52,212 nt of DNA from Bacillota bacterium (GCA_021791815.1 JAJYVV010000003.1:1-52212), one strand, 5' to 3'; numbered from the stretch's first letter, positions 29,146 to 38,656 are shown. The notes: generated by a model not told the origin, from the letters alone. A program made the numbers and translations.

Positions 29146-29190
29146 CGCCCAGGCGGGGCGGCGGTGCCGCCCACCCTCCCCGCCTGGGCG
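29146..29190. terminator. Bidirectional terminator hairpin between convergent genes
   Basis: CGCCCAGGCGGGG ... CCCCGCCTGGGCG (29146-29158 / 29178-29190), 13-bp perfect stem between gene ends at 29144 (+) and 29192 (-). Confidence 0.7.
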
Positions 29191-29191
29191 T

Positions 29192-30592
29192 TCACGCGCC
29201 GCGCAGGCGGTGACCGTTCGCATGCTCCCCGACGTTGCCCCGGTACTCCACGTCCACCCCCGCGCCGTCCGCGCGGATGCGCAGCGTCCGGCCGAACGGC
29301 GTGCGCACCCAGTACCAGTCGAGGCGCAGCGTGCCGTCCGGCTCCCAGGCGGCGTGCCCCGCGCACGGCTCCGCCCCCGGGTCGCCCTGCTCCCATCGCC
29401 CCCAGCCGCAGGCAATCCGCCGCTCGGCGCCGCCTTCGACCATGCGCACCCCGCACGAGGGACCGCCGAAGTCCAGCGTCAGGGTCTCCAGTCGGGCGGC
29501 GTTCGGCTCGAAGGTCCAGGTCCCGCCCGCGGCAAACGCGGCGCCCGGTGCGTCGCCACCCGCCGGCGCGAGCGACAGGGCACCCAGCCGCCCGGCCAGA
29601 GCCGCATCGTCCGCCGCGGAGCCTGCTCCGGCCCCGAGCGCCGGGAGCACGTGTTCCCATACGCAGTCGAGCACACCCTGGAGGTTGCCGGTCCCGCCCG
29701 TCATGGCCAGCACCGCGTCCTGCTCGGGCAGGACGACGCAGTACTGGCCCCAGGCGCCGTCGCCGCGATAGGCGCCGTGCCGGCAGCGCCAGAACTGGTA
29801 GCCGTAGCCCTGGGCCCAATCGGGATTCGGCCCGCCGCCGTTGTGGATCTGAACCGACGTCGCCTCGCGGATCCAGTCCCGGGGGACCAGTTGCCGGTCG
29901 CCCCAGCGTCCTTCCTGCAGGAGGAGCTGGCCGAAGCACGCGATGTCCTCGGTGCGCAGCGACAGGCCCCACCCGCCGGTGTGGATGCCCTCCGGAGAGG
30001 ATTCCCACGTCGCGCCCCGGATGCCCAGGGGCTCGAGGAGCCGCGGGGCGAGGTAGTCGAGCAGTGTCCGGCCCGTGACACGCTGCACGATCGCGGAGAG
30101 CATGTAGGTCGCGGCGCTGTTGTAGACGAACTTCGACCCCGGCTCATGCTCGACGTCCAGGCTGAGGAACCGGCGGACCCATGCCGTGTTGCCTCCCTCC
30201 CGCACGCGCGGCGTCGCGTCCTGGTCGTGGCCGGTGCCCATCGACAGCAGGTGGCGCACGCGCATGGCCGCGAGGTTGGGTCCGATCCGCGGCGGCAGGT
30301 CGTCGGGGAAGAAGGAGACGACCGCGTCGTCCGGGGACAGGCGGCCTTCGTGAACCGCGAGGCCCACCGCCGTCGACGTGAAGCTCTTGCTGAGCGAGTA
30401 CAGGGCGTGCGGCGTCTCCGCGGCGTACGGCCGCCACCAGCCCTCCGCCACGACCCGGCCGTGGCGCAGCAGCATCAGGCTGTGCATCTGCAGGTTCCGC
30501 GCCGCCAGCGCGTCCAGGAGCGCGGCGATGCGTCCCGCCGCCACGCCCTCGGACGCGGGGGCGCTGCGGGGCAGGCGCCGGGCCGTCTCCAC
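29192..30592 (-). CDS. Beta-lactamase/penicillin-binding-like serine hydrolase (class C fold)
   Basis: 466 aa: ETPHALYSLSKSFTSTAVGLAVHEGRLSPDDAVVSFFPDDLPPRIGPNLAAMRVRHLLSMGTGHD...FVYNSAATYMLSAIVQRVTGRTLLDYLAPRLLEPLGI. Confidence 0.92.
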   Translation of the reverse strand: METARRLPRSAPASEGVAAGRIAALLDALAARNLQMHSLMLLRHGRVVAEGWWRPYAAETPHALYSLSKSFTSTAVGLAVHEGRLSPDDAVVSFFPDDLPPRIGPNLAAMRVRHLLSMGTGHDQDATPRVREGGNTAWVRRFLSLDVEHEPGSKFVYNSAATYMLSAIVQRVTGRTLLDYLAPRLLEPLGIRGATWESSPEGIHTGGWGLSLRTEDIACFGQLLLQEGRWGDRQLVPRDWIREATSVQIHNGGGPNPDWAQGYGYQFWRCRHGAYRGDGAWGQYCVVLPEQDAVLAMTGGTGNLQGVLDCVWEHVLPALGAGAGSAADDAALAGRLGALSLAPAGGDAPGAAFAAGGTWTFEPNAARLETLTLDFGGPSCGVRMVEGGAERRIACGWGRWEQGDPGAEPCAGHAAWEPDGTLRLDWYWVRTPFGRTLRIRADGAGVDVEYRGNVGEHANGHRLRGA

Positions 30593-30709
30593 GAGCGGTC
30601 CCTCCCGCGCCGGTCCGGGGCAGGCGCCCCGGGGCCCGGCGCGGGCGCCTACGGCGCGCGGCGGCGCCCCACCTGCCGCATTCCGGCCGGGGGACGCCGC
30701 CGCCCTTCG

Positions 30710-31219
30710 TCAGTTCAGGATGTACGCGGTGACCCGCTGCACGCCGAAGTTGGAGACCTGGCGCGGGTTTCCGTCGATGAACATGTCGATCCGGTTGCCC
30801 TGGATCGCGCCGCCCTCGTCGCGGGCCCAGGCGTACTCGCCGCCCGCCGGAAGCGAAGGGGACCGGTAGCCCTGCACATACAGGTGCGTACCCAGCGGAA
30901 TGACGCCCGGGTCGACCGCCACGTCGCCCGGCACCAGCGGCTTGCCGAAGAAGTCGACCGCCGGGTAGGGGTAGTTGTCGGCGAGGCTCGGGCCGTACGC
31001 CGTCGCCGTCAGGTGCACCACCCCGGTGATCGCGTGGCCGCCGATGGTGGCGCCGACCCCGAGGCCCGCCGGGACCTGCCCGGCGGACGTTCCGGCCAGC
31101 TTGGCCCAGGAAGCGGGCGCCGTCCCTCCGCTCGCCGCAAGGGCCGGCGCCGAGGCCGTCAGGGCCAGCACGACGCCGGCCGTTCCGGCCAGCGCCGCGA
31201 GTCTCCGACGCAGAGACAT
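30710..31219 (-). CDS. Secreted 3D-domain protein (cell-wall hydrolase-like, RpfB/YabE C-terminal domain)
   Basis: Signal peptide MSLRRRLAALAGTAGVVLALTASAPALA; ATAYGPS...GKPLVPGDVAVDPGVIPLGTHLYVQGY...EYAWARDEGGAIQGNRIDMFID. Confidence 0.88.
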   Translation of the reverse strand: MSLRRRLAALAGTAGVVLALTASAPALAASGGTAPASWAKLAGTSAGQVPAGLGVGATIGGHAITGVVHLTATAYGPSLADNYPYPAVDFFGKPLVPGDVAVDPGVIPLGTHLYVQGYRSPSLPAGGEYAWARDEGGAIQGNRIDMFIDGNPRQVSNFGVQRVTAYILN

Positions 31220-31230
31220 CTTGCACGCAC

Positions 31231-31420
31231 CCCCTGCACGCCTGCGGGGTTAGCTCACGGTTCGCGTCCGGCGCTTGCCCCTTCCGGCCCGCCGGCGCGC
31301 CGCGGGTTGGGAGGAAAGAGTGTCCCCTTCCCCGGCAGGTCCGCGCGACCTCCGGGGATTCACCCTGCGGTGTTCCCCCGCGCCCTGGCTGTTCCAGGGC
31401 TTCGGCGATGTGCCCGCCAC
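31231..31420 (-). ncRNA. Cyclic-di-AMP riboswitch (ydaO/yuaA class)
   Basis: Reverse complement shows ATCGCCGAAGCCC ... CGCGGGGGAACACCGCAGGGTGAATCCCCGG ... GACCTGCCGGGGAAGGGGACACT ... GTGAGCTAACCCCGCAGGCGTGC, matching the conserved ydaO cores (GGGGGAAC, GGGTGAATCC, AGCTAACC-C-GCAGGCGT), just upstream of the 3D-domain gene. Confidence 0.88.
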
Positions 31421-31623
31421 GCTAACACCGGCAAGGTGCGATGGTCAGGCGGCCGCGCAGGCCGCCTCCGGGCGGCGCGCCGGCCATTCGCGCCGCATCC
31501 GCCGTAGGGCGTCCCGCGCTCCGGCGCTGCGCCGCGCATCCACGTGCCGGCCGGCCTGCCGGAAACCGCCTTGGCTGGAGGTCCGCGCCGGCGGCGGCGC
31601 GGCGGTTGCGCGACATGCGGCCG

Positions 31624-31657
31624 GCCGGGGGCCCGGCGCGCCCGCCGGGCCCCCGGC
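31624..31657 (-). terminator. GC hairpin downstream of the PIN-domain gene
   Basis: GCCGGGGGCCCGGCG-cgcc-CGCCGGGCCCCCGGC, 15-bp perfect stem. Confidence 0.6.
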
Positions 31658-31695
31658 GCCGCCCGACCCTGGCTGGAGTGGAAGATCTTTTCCCG

Positions 31696-32163
31696 TCAGA
31701 CGGGGCCGGCGCCGTCCCGCGGAGCGGCATGGCCCGCGGCCGACCACCAGTCCGGAAGGTGGATGCCACTGCGCTGGAAATCGCGGGTGTTCCGCGTGAA
31801 GACGCGTCGCGGGCCGCGCACCGCCGCCGCGGCGGCGAGGTAGGCGTCCACGAAGTCCGCGCCCCCGTCCGCGTGAATGGCGAGGGCTTCGACGACCACG
31901 TCCCACTCGGGGCAGACGATCCCCGGCAGCGACAGGAACGATTGGAGCGTGGCGGCCACCTCGGCCGGCCGATGCCCAAACGCCTTGGACTCCAAGACCC
32001 AGACGCATTCCGCCACCACGAGGGCGGGCACGACGAGGAGCATGTGCTCCCCGGCGCGCTCCACCAGCGCGCGTGCCCCCGCCGCCAACTCCGCGGGAAC
32101 GCCCGCAATGAAGTACACGACGACGTTGGTGTCGAGCAGTCCATGCTCGTGCGCTTCATGCAC
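31696..32163 (-). CDS. PIN-domain (VapC-like) toxin
   Basis: LLDTNVVVYFIAGVPAELAAGARALVERAGEHMLLVVPALVVAECVWVLESKAFG...ADFVDAYLAAAAAVRGPRRVFTRNTRDFQRSGI; GTG start overlaps the antitoxin stop. Confidence 0.87.
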   Translation of the reverse strand: MHEAHEHGLLDTNVVVYFIAGVPAELAAGARALVERAGEHMLLVVPALVVAECVWVLESKAFGHRPAEVAATLQSFLSLPGIVCPEWDVVVEALAIHADGGADFVDAYLAAAAAVRGPRRVFTRNTRDFQRSGIHLPDWWSAAGHAAPRDGAGPV

Positions 32164-32434
32164 GGGATGGGTCCTCGTCCGCTCGATCCCGCGCGGCGAG
32201 CGCCGTGCGGGCCTCTTCATACTCGCGGCGGGCCGCGGCGAGCGACCAGCCGGGATCTCGCGGAGGCAGCGACCCGAAGAGGTCGCCTGCGGCCGCCACG
32301 CGCAAGGCCGTGAGGGTCGCCTGCCCGGGCCCCGTGACGCGGACGACGACGGTCCCGCCCTCCGTGAGGCCGATCGCGTCGCGCACCTCCTTCGGGATCG
32401 TGATCTGACCGTTCCGCAACACTTTGGCGGTCAT
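32156..32434 (-). CDS. AbrB/MazE-type antitoxin
   Basis: MTAKVLRNGQITIPKEVRDAIGLTEGGTVVVRVTGPGQATL swapped-hairpin domain; overlaps toxin gene by 8 nt. Confidence 0.9.
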   Translation of the reverse strand: MTAKVLRNGQITIPKEVRDAIGLTEGGTVVVRVTGPGQATLTALRVAAAGDLFGSLPPRDPGWSLAAARREYEEARTALAARDRADEDPSRA

Positions 32435-32538
32435 GGGCTGTAGTTCCCCCCTCCGGTAGCATATCCGGAGGGTCAGATTGGGGCCAGGGTCCTCGTCCCG
32501 CGGCGCGCGTGCCGCCGCGCGTGATCCCCGGAACCGCG

Positions 32539-34938
32539 ATGCCATCCGCGGCGTCCATCCCGGCGGCGGAGGTGGTCGGGGTGCACCGTCCCGGGCGGTG
32601 GGCGCTGGCCCGCCGGGTCGCGGCGGTGCCGTTCGCCCTGGCGGTCGCGGGGTGCGCGGCCGCTCCGGCGTCCCAGAGGGCGCATTCGCCGCGGCCGCCC
32701 ATCGGCACCCCGGGCTCCCGCTCCCCGGGCTCCGCTCCCGCGCCCACCTCCTCCAGCACCGCCACGCCCACCGCCGCGGCGTCGTCCTCTTCGATCGCGC
32801 CGCCCCCCGCGGCGTCGGCGATGCCCGCCCTGCCGGTGACCCTGGGGCCGGCGGCGAGCATGACGCCGCCTCCCGCCTACATCCCGACCCTGCGGTTCAC
32901 CGACGCGGCGTTCCCATCGGCCGCCGACGGCTGGGCTTCGGGGGTGGCCACGCCCGGCTGCGGCGGCATGGGCAGCACGCGCACGGCCACGGGCGGCGTG
33001 ATCGAGGCCACGACCGACGGCGGCGCCACGTGGACCGTGCAGTACCAGGGTCCGGACGCCGTGCTGGCACTGGCATTCGCCGATCCGCTGCACGGGTGGG
33101 CCATCGCGGTGCCGGCGGCCTCCATCTCCGCGTGCAGCGCGCTTCCATCGCCGGGCCAGCTGGCGGGCCAGGTCCTGCTCGCGACGACGGACGGCGGGCA
33201 CACCTGGGCCGCGGTCGACACCGACGCCGCCGGCATCGACGCCCTCTCCTTCTCGGGAGCCGAGCACGGCTTCGCCGGCCGGACGGGATGTCCGGGCTCG
33301 ACGCCGCCGGGGGCCGCCGGATGCGGCGGCGGCCTGCTGCGCACGACGGATGGGGGGCGCACCTGGCAGGCCGTTCCTTCGGCGGATCCGCCGGTGGGCG
33401 GCGCCGGCCTCCCGCTTCCGGTCCTGGCGGTGACCGCCGCCGGAGCCAACCTGTGGGCCCTGGAGGCGGGGCCCACCGGCGGGACAAGTCCCGCCGGGCC
33501 GGCCGGCGTCGCGCGCGTGATGGCCAGTGCCGACGGCGGCGCTTCGTGGTCGCCGGGGGGCACGCTGCCCCTGGCGGACCCGGGGGAGGGCGCCGGGGCC
33601 GTCGGCGCACTGGCGTTCAGCTCTGCTGCCGTGGGCTATGCGAGCGTCTACGCCCTGGGGTCGTGCGCAATGGCGGGGTGCGGCGTCAACGCCGTGTTCC
33701 GCACCGCCGACGGCGGCGCCTCGTGGAGCGTGGTCACCGCGGGCCAGCCTCGCTGTAACGTCGCGCGCCCCGCGCTGGCGGCCACGTCGGCGGAGGCGCT
33801 CGTGGCGCGCGGCGTCAACCTGGCGGCGTGCGCGGGTCCGCAGACCACGCTGGTGCGGTCCACGAACGGCGGGGCGACGTGGAACGCCGCAACGACATGG
33901 TCCGAGCTCGGGCCCGTGCGCCTGCTTGCGCCGCCGGGCGGCGCCGCGACGTTCTGGGCCGTGTCCGGCCCGGCGCTGCTGCGCTCGGCCGACGGCGGCG
34001 CCACCTGGGCGCAGGTGCTGCCCGCGCCCGCGCCCACGGCCGCCGTGGAGTTCCTCTCGCCCACGGTGGGCTGGGGCGTCGGCACGGTCTCGGACCCGGG
34101 CGCCGTCCTCCGCACGTCCGATGGCGGGCGCACCTGGTCCGTCGCCGCCTCGTTCGCGGGCGCCGAGCTGTCCGGGGTCAGCTTCGCGAGCGCCCGCGAC
34201 GGCTGGGTCGTGGGCGCGACGCCGGCATGGGACCCGCAGTCCGGCACCGGCCTGCTGGGGCACACGGCCGACGGGGGCCGCACGTGGGGTCTCGCCGCGC
34301 CGGCGGGCTCCGGCGCGGCGGCCCCGCCGGCGAGTCCCATCCCCAACGCGGCGGCCGTCCGGTTCCTGTCCGCCCGGGACGGCGTCCTCATCGGCCTCGG
34401 CGCGAGCTCGGCCTGCTCGTCGGGCTGCCCGCCGCCCGACCTCTTCACCAGCGGCGACGCCGGCGCGACGTGGCGGTCCTCCGGCGCGGTGCCCAGCCCC
34501 GGGGGCCTTGCCGCCGCGGACATCACCAGCACCGGCGCGGTGTGGGGCGTCTGGGGAGGCGGGGCGGGCTGCGGCCCCGTCCTCCGCGAGGGGGCCGGCG
34601 CGCCGGCCCGCTGGACGGCGCTCGGCTGCCTCTCCGGGCTGTCCTTCGCCGGCAGCCCGCAGGTGCAGTTCGCATCGCCGGCGCAGGGCTACGCGGTCCT
34701 GCTGCAGGTCCTGCGCCCCGTCGATCCGGGGAAGCGCGCCGCGGTCACGCGCCCGCTCCTGCTGTCCACCGCGGACGGGGGCCGCACATGGACCGCCGCG
34801 CCGCTGCCCCTGGCGGCCGACGACTGGTTCGGCAACAGCCTGTTCTTCCTCGATCCGGGCCACGGCTGGCTGCTCAGCGGCGGCGCCGTCTGGGAGACCA
34901 CCGACGGCGGTGCGCACTGGACGGGTCTGGCGTTCTGA
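32539..34938 (+). CDS. YCF48/BNR multi-repeat beta-propeller lipoprotein
   Basis: Lipobox region FALAVAGCAAAP; about 12 Asp-box-like motifs (TTDGGATWTV, TTDGGHTWAA, TTDGGRTWQA, SADGGATWAQ, TSDGGRTWSV, TADGGRTWGL, STADGGRTWTA, TTDGGAHWTG). ORF opens at 32509. Confidence 0.85.
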   Translation: MPSAASIPAAEVVGVHRPGRWALARRVAAVPFALAVAGCAAAPASQRAHSPRPPIGTPGSRSPGSAPAPTSSSTATPTAAASSSSIAPPPAASAMPALPVTLGPAASMTPPPAYIPTLRFTDAAFPSAADGWASGVATPGCGGMGSTRTATGGVIEATTDGGATWTVQYQGPDAVLALAFADPLHGWAIAVPAASISACSALPSPGQLAGQVLLATTDGGHTWAAVDTDAAGIDALSFSGAEHGFAGRTGCPGSTPPGAAGCGGGLLRTTDGGRTWQAVPSADPPVGGAGLPLPVLAVTAAGANLWALEAGPTGGTSPAGPAGVARVMASADGGASWSPGGTLPLADPGEGAGAVGALAFSSAAVGYASVYALGSCAMAGCGVNAVFRTADGGASWSVVTAGQPRCNVARPALAATSAEALVARGVNLAACAGPQTTLVRSTNGGATWNAATTWSELGPVRLLAPPGGAATFWAVSGPALLRSADGGATWAQVLPAPAPTAAVEFLSPTVGWGVGTVSDPGAVLRTSDGGRTWSVAASFAGAELSGVSFASARDGWVVGATPAWDPQSGTGLLGHTADGGRTWGLAAPAGSGAAAPPASPIPNAAAVRFLSARDGVLIGLGASSACSSGCPPPDLFTSGDAGATWRSSGAVPSPGGLAAADITSTGAVWGVWGGGAGCGPVLREGAGAPARWTALGCLSGLSFAGSPQVQFASPAQGYAVLLQVLRPVDPGKRAAVTRPLLLSTADGGRTWTAAPLPLAADDWFGNSLFFLDPGHGWLLSGGAVWETTDGGAHWTGLAF

Positions 34939-35024
34939 CCCGTGGTCCGGGGCTGGAGGAGGGGCACGGCCGGCGACCGGGGGCCCCCGGCGACGGGCGG
35001 CCCCGGTGCCCGGGTGCGTCCCCC

Positions 35025-36050
35025 TCAAGGCCGGGCGGCCAGTTGCGCCAGGGCCGCGCGCGCCCGAAGAGCCGCCCCGATGTCGCCGGCTTCCCAGGTC
35101 TTCGAGCCCAGTGCCTCCCACCACAGGGCGAGCAGCGGGGGCTCGTGCCCGTCCAGCCAGGCGGCCAGGGCTCCGGGTTCCGCGGCGACGCCGAGGAGCG
35201 GCGCCACGTTGCGGAGCACCGTGATGCGGACCAGCTCCCGGCTCACGAGGCCCCACTGGCCCCAGGCGACCTCCCGGCGCCAGGCCGCCCCGGCCCTTTC
35301 CGCCTCCTCCACCGTCTCCGCGCTGAGGCCGAAGCGGAGCGCCTGGGCCGCGGCCGCACCGGATCCGGGCCCCGCCGCCTCGCTGGCGACTCCGCGTGCC
35401 CACCGCAGCAGGGCCATGGCCGCGTCGTGGCGCGACGCGGCGTCCTCGCGCCCGCGGGGCAGCGCCCCGCCATCCGCCAGGGCCCGGGCGGCGTCGGGCC
35501 CGACCGCGGCACGCAGCCGGCCCAGGAGGTGGTGCCCCGACGGCGGGACGCCCCTCGCCAGCAGGGCGGCGTGTGCGGCCGAGACCACCGCCTGCCTGCA
35601 GCCGTCGATGGCGGCCGGGCCGGCGGTGCCCTCCGCCGGGGGCTCCGGGCCCATCGCGGCCGCGGCGCGTGCGGCCCGCGCCCCCGGGTCCCGCCAAGGG
35701 AGCCGGGCGTCCACCCCGAGTCGCCCGAGTCGTCCATCGTCCAGCAGGATGACGCCGCAGGCGAGCCGCGGTAGCCACCAACCCCCCGCAAGGCCTCGCG
35801 CGAAGGCGGCCCAGCTCGCGCGCACCACGTCGTCCCCCACGCCGTCGCGGTCGGAGAGCAGCATCACGTCGCCGTCGCTGGCCGGGCCGGCGTCGCCCCA
35901 GGCGGCCGACCCGTACAGCAGGGCTGCGTCGAAGCGCTCGGCGTCGCGCCATGCGGGGATGGCGGCGGCGGCCGCCGCCCGGATGCGCGCGCTCTCCGGT
36001 GTCGGCCGGGCCTCGCAGGGCGCCACAGGGGCGTCCACGGGTTCCACCAT
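35025..36050 (-). CDS. Nucleotidyltransferase-domain protein
   Basis: RFDAALLYGSAAWGDAGPASDGDVMLLSDRDGVGD (GSxxxGxxxxxSDxD pol-beta NTase core) followed by an alpha-helical C-terminus. Confidence 0.72.
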   Translation of the reverse strand: MVEPVDAPVAPCEARPTPESARIRAAAAAAIPAWRDAERFDAALLYGSAAWGDAGPASDGDVMLLSDRDGVGDDVVRASWAAFARGLAGGWWLPRLACGVILLDDGRLGRLGVDARLPWRDPGARAARAAAAMGPEPPAEGTAGPAAIDGCRQAVVSAAHAALLARGVPPSGHHLLGRLRAAVGPDAARALADGGALPRGREDAASRHDAAMALLRWARGVASEAAGPGSGAAAAQALRFGLSAETVEEAERAGAAWRREVAWGQWGLVSRELVRITVLRNVAPLLGVAAEPGALAAWLDGHEPPLLALWWEALGSKTWEAGDIGAALRARAALAQLAARP

Positions 36051-36431
36051 CCCTTCGTCTCGCCCGCCGTCCAGCTGCCGGCAGGCGGCCGGACGGGCCC
36101 GGTCTCCCACCCGCGGCCCGGCCGTGTCCGGGGCGGACCCCGGGCCCTCGTGGGGGCGGGTCATGTCGTGGATACCCTGCAGGGGCTGAACCCCCTCTGC
36201 AGCGACACGCCCGCACGCCGCAAAGAACCGCACGGTCCCGGGTTGTCCGCGACCACCCACGGCGCGCGTCGCCTCCGCCGGGGCGCGGGATGGGGGGCGA
36301 CGACGGGCGAGGCCGTTTCGGCCGCCCGGAGAGGTCCCGCCGGCCACCGGGATGAATCGCCGGCCAGACGTGATGGCGCATGCCGGCGCCGCGGGCCAGC
36401 GGGCGGCGCCAGGTCCTCGGGGGCGCGGCCG

Positions 36432-37526
36432 CGGCTGGTCCTGGACCAGCTCGCGCCCTGGCCCCCGAGGGGAACGCCGTGGCTCGTGGCATACGGCCAC
36501 ACCGGCGACATCCTCGGCATCAGTCCGGGCATGGTCCACAACGACGCCCACCCCAACTTCCCGGACCTGCGGCCGCTGCTGTCGGCGCCCAACCGCTCCC
36601 CGGCGGCCCTGCTGCCCGGGGCCGTGGCGGACCACCAGGACGGGAGCGTCCTGCGCGGCCTGCCGCTCGTCGTGGGCGAGTGGCAGTTCTACGCGAACCC
36701 GCCGTTGCTCGGGGAACTCGGCGTCGCCTCGCCCCCACGGTGGACCTGGCAGGCCTTCGTGGATGCGCTCGCCCGGGCTGTCGGCCGGGGGAGCGCCCCT
36801 TCCTCCGTGCTGGTGGCGGGGACCGGCTGGGGGGATGCCAACCTCTGAGGGGCCCTGGTTCCGGGCCTGGGCGGGAGCCTGACGGCCGGAGGTGCCCTGG
36901 ACCTGAGCGGAGCCGTGGCCGCGACGACGCGGCTCGTGTCCGTGGCGCGCGGCTGCGGGTGGCACCCGGATCCGGAGAGCAACTGCAACAACCCGCACTG
37001 GAGCGACTTCTACACCGGGGGCTTCTTGCGGAGCGCCGGGGATGCGCTGTTCGCGTTCCTCCAGCCGATGCGCATCTATCCGGGCCGCGTGCCGCCCGCG
37101 CTGCGGAGCCTGCCGACCGCGGCGTTTCCGCGGATGCCGGCCCGAGACGTCGTGCCCGCGTACTCCGGCCTGGGCCTGTCCCCGTACGCGACCGATCCCG
37201 AGCTGGCCACGCAGGTCCTGCTGTGGCTGTATGAGCCTCGGCAGCAGCGGCTGCTCGCCGCCCATGGCTGGCTCCCGGTGGTGGAGGCCGTGGCCCAGCA
37301 GGTCTGGCCGACCCTGCGGGGCGCCATGCCCCCCTTCTGGGCGAAGTTCGATGCCCCGGGGTACACCGACGTTCAGGAGCAGATCACGGCGGGCCGGCCG
37401 ACGAACCCCATCGCGCTGAGCATTGCGGTGGAGGACGCCTGCCAGGCCCTGTATGGCGGCGCGGACGTCGCGCAGGAGTTGGCCACCCTGCAGAAGCGAC
37501 TGGAGGCGTTGATCGGGGCGGGCTGA
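36432..37526 (+). pseudogene. Decayed extracellular solute-binding protein (ABC sugar type) with in-frame TGA
   Basis: ...LVVGEWQFYANPPLLGELGVASPPRWTWQAFVDALARAVGRGSAPSSVLVAGTGWGDANL-TGA(36846-36848)-GALVPGLGGSLTAGGALDLSGAVAATTRLV...GGFLRSAGDALFAFLQPM...YATDPELATQVLLWLYEPRQQRLLAAHGWLPV...VQEQITAGRPTNP in the same frame; no intact signal peptide upstream. Confidence 0.72.
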
Positions 37527-37603
37527 GAGCGCCGATGCGGGGCCCGGGCGCGCCGGCCCCGGCGGGGCGTGAGGCGGCGAGCCCCGGGACCGCGCGGTCG
37601 CCG

Positions 37604-38656
37604 TCAGGCCTCCCCGTACACGGGCCACGGGAAGGAGGAGCGCACCGGGACATACCGCGCGGTGCGGGCGGCATCCAGGGCCGCGAGCATCACCTCGAGG
37701 ACGTGGTAGGCGTGCGGACCGGTCATCGCCGGCCGCGTCCCGGAGGCCAGGCACTCCGCGACGTACGAGGCGCCGCACGACCAGTGGTAGCCCTCCTGAT
37801 CGGTGGCGCGCGTTTCCCAGCCGGTGGCGCCCGCGCGGCTGACCTCGATCCCGCGGGGCGCGAAGTCGTGGCCCAGCCAGCTGACCGCGCCCCCGGTGCC
37901 CAGGAGTTCGATCGTGGCCCGGCGGTCGTGCTCCGGCGGATACACGAAGCCCGTCATGATGCTCCCGAAGCGGGCGTCGCCGAAGTCGAGCAGGAGCATG
38001 GTGTTGTCATCGGCCTCGACCGTGATCTCGGCTCCCGCGACCGTGCGGCGGGGCCGGGCCACGCCGGACAGGGCCACGACGCCGCGGGCCGGTCCGAGGA
38101 GGCCCGTCAGGGTGGTGACGTTGTACACGCCGAGGTCGAAGAGCGCGCCGCCGCCCGCCTTGTAGAACCACTCCGCATGCGGGCCGCCGTGCCCGTACTT
38201 CGCCCGGGCCGCGCAGACCTTGCCGATCTCGCCCCCGCCGACGACCTTGGCCGCCGCCCGGAAGGTCGGGCTGAGGACGCAGTTGGGCGCGCCATACAGC
38301 CCGAGACCTCGCCGTTCCGCTTCCTCCAGCAGAGCGGCGCCGTCCGCCAGGGACGTCGCGATCGGTTTCTCGCACCAGACGTGGCGGCCGGCCCGCAGAC
38401 CCTTCCGGTTGATCGGCGCGTGCAGGGGCATCGGGGTCAGGTTGACCAGCAACTCGAAATCGGCCCGGGCGAGCATGGCGTCGACGTCCGTGAACGCGCG
38501 GGCCACGCCGTGGCGCTGCGCCGCGCGGCGCGCGCGTTCCGGGTCGACGTCGCACACCGCCTCGACCTGCACCGCTGCGCTCGCCGCAAGGTTGGGCAGA
38601 TACGCGCCCTCGCTCACCCCGCCGCAACCGACCACGCCCACGCGCGTGCGCGCCAC
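37604..38656 (-). CDS. Gfo/Idh/MocA family oxidoreductase
   Basis: VARTRVGVVGCGGVSEGAYLPNLAASAAVQVEAVCDVDPERARRAAQRHGV...GRHVWCEKPIATSLADGAALLEEAERRGLGLYGAPN. Confidence 0.93.
   Translation of the reverse strand: MARTRVGVVGCGGVSEGAYLPNLAASAAVQVEAVCDVDPERARRAAQRHGVARAFTDVDAMLARADFELLVNLTPMPLHAPINRKGLRAGRHVWCEKPIATSLADGAALLEEAERRGLGLYGAPNCVLSPTFRAAAKVVGGGEIGKVCAARAKYGHGGPHAEWFYKAGGGALFDLGVYNVTTLTGLLGPARGVVALSGVARPRRTVAGAEITVEADDNTMLLLDFGDARFGSIMTGFVYPPEHDRRATIELLGTGGAVSWLGHDFAPRGIEVSRAGATGWETRATDQEGYHWSCGASYVAECLASGTRPAMTGPHAYHVLEVMLAALDAARTARYVPVRSSFPWPVYGEA

Noticed and set aside
28376-31507. 1043-aa plus-strand ORF
   Set aside because: Antisense to the beta-lactamase-like and 3D-domain genes, no domain signal.
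32473-36492. 1339-aa minus-strand ORF opposite the propeller lipoprotein
   Set aside because: Arg/Gly/Ala-rich antisense frame without recognisable domains; the plus strand carries a lipobox and Asp-box repeats.
36846-36880. Selenocysteine insertion at TGA
   Set aside because: The stem after TGA (GGCCC/GGGCC) is too close and too short for a convincing bacterial SECIS, and the gene also lacks a proper 5' end; pseudogene is the simpler explanation, kept as a testable alternative.
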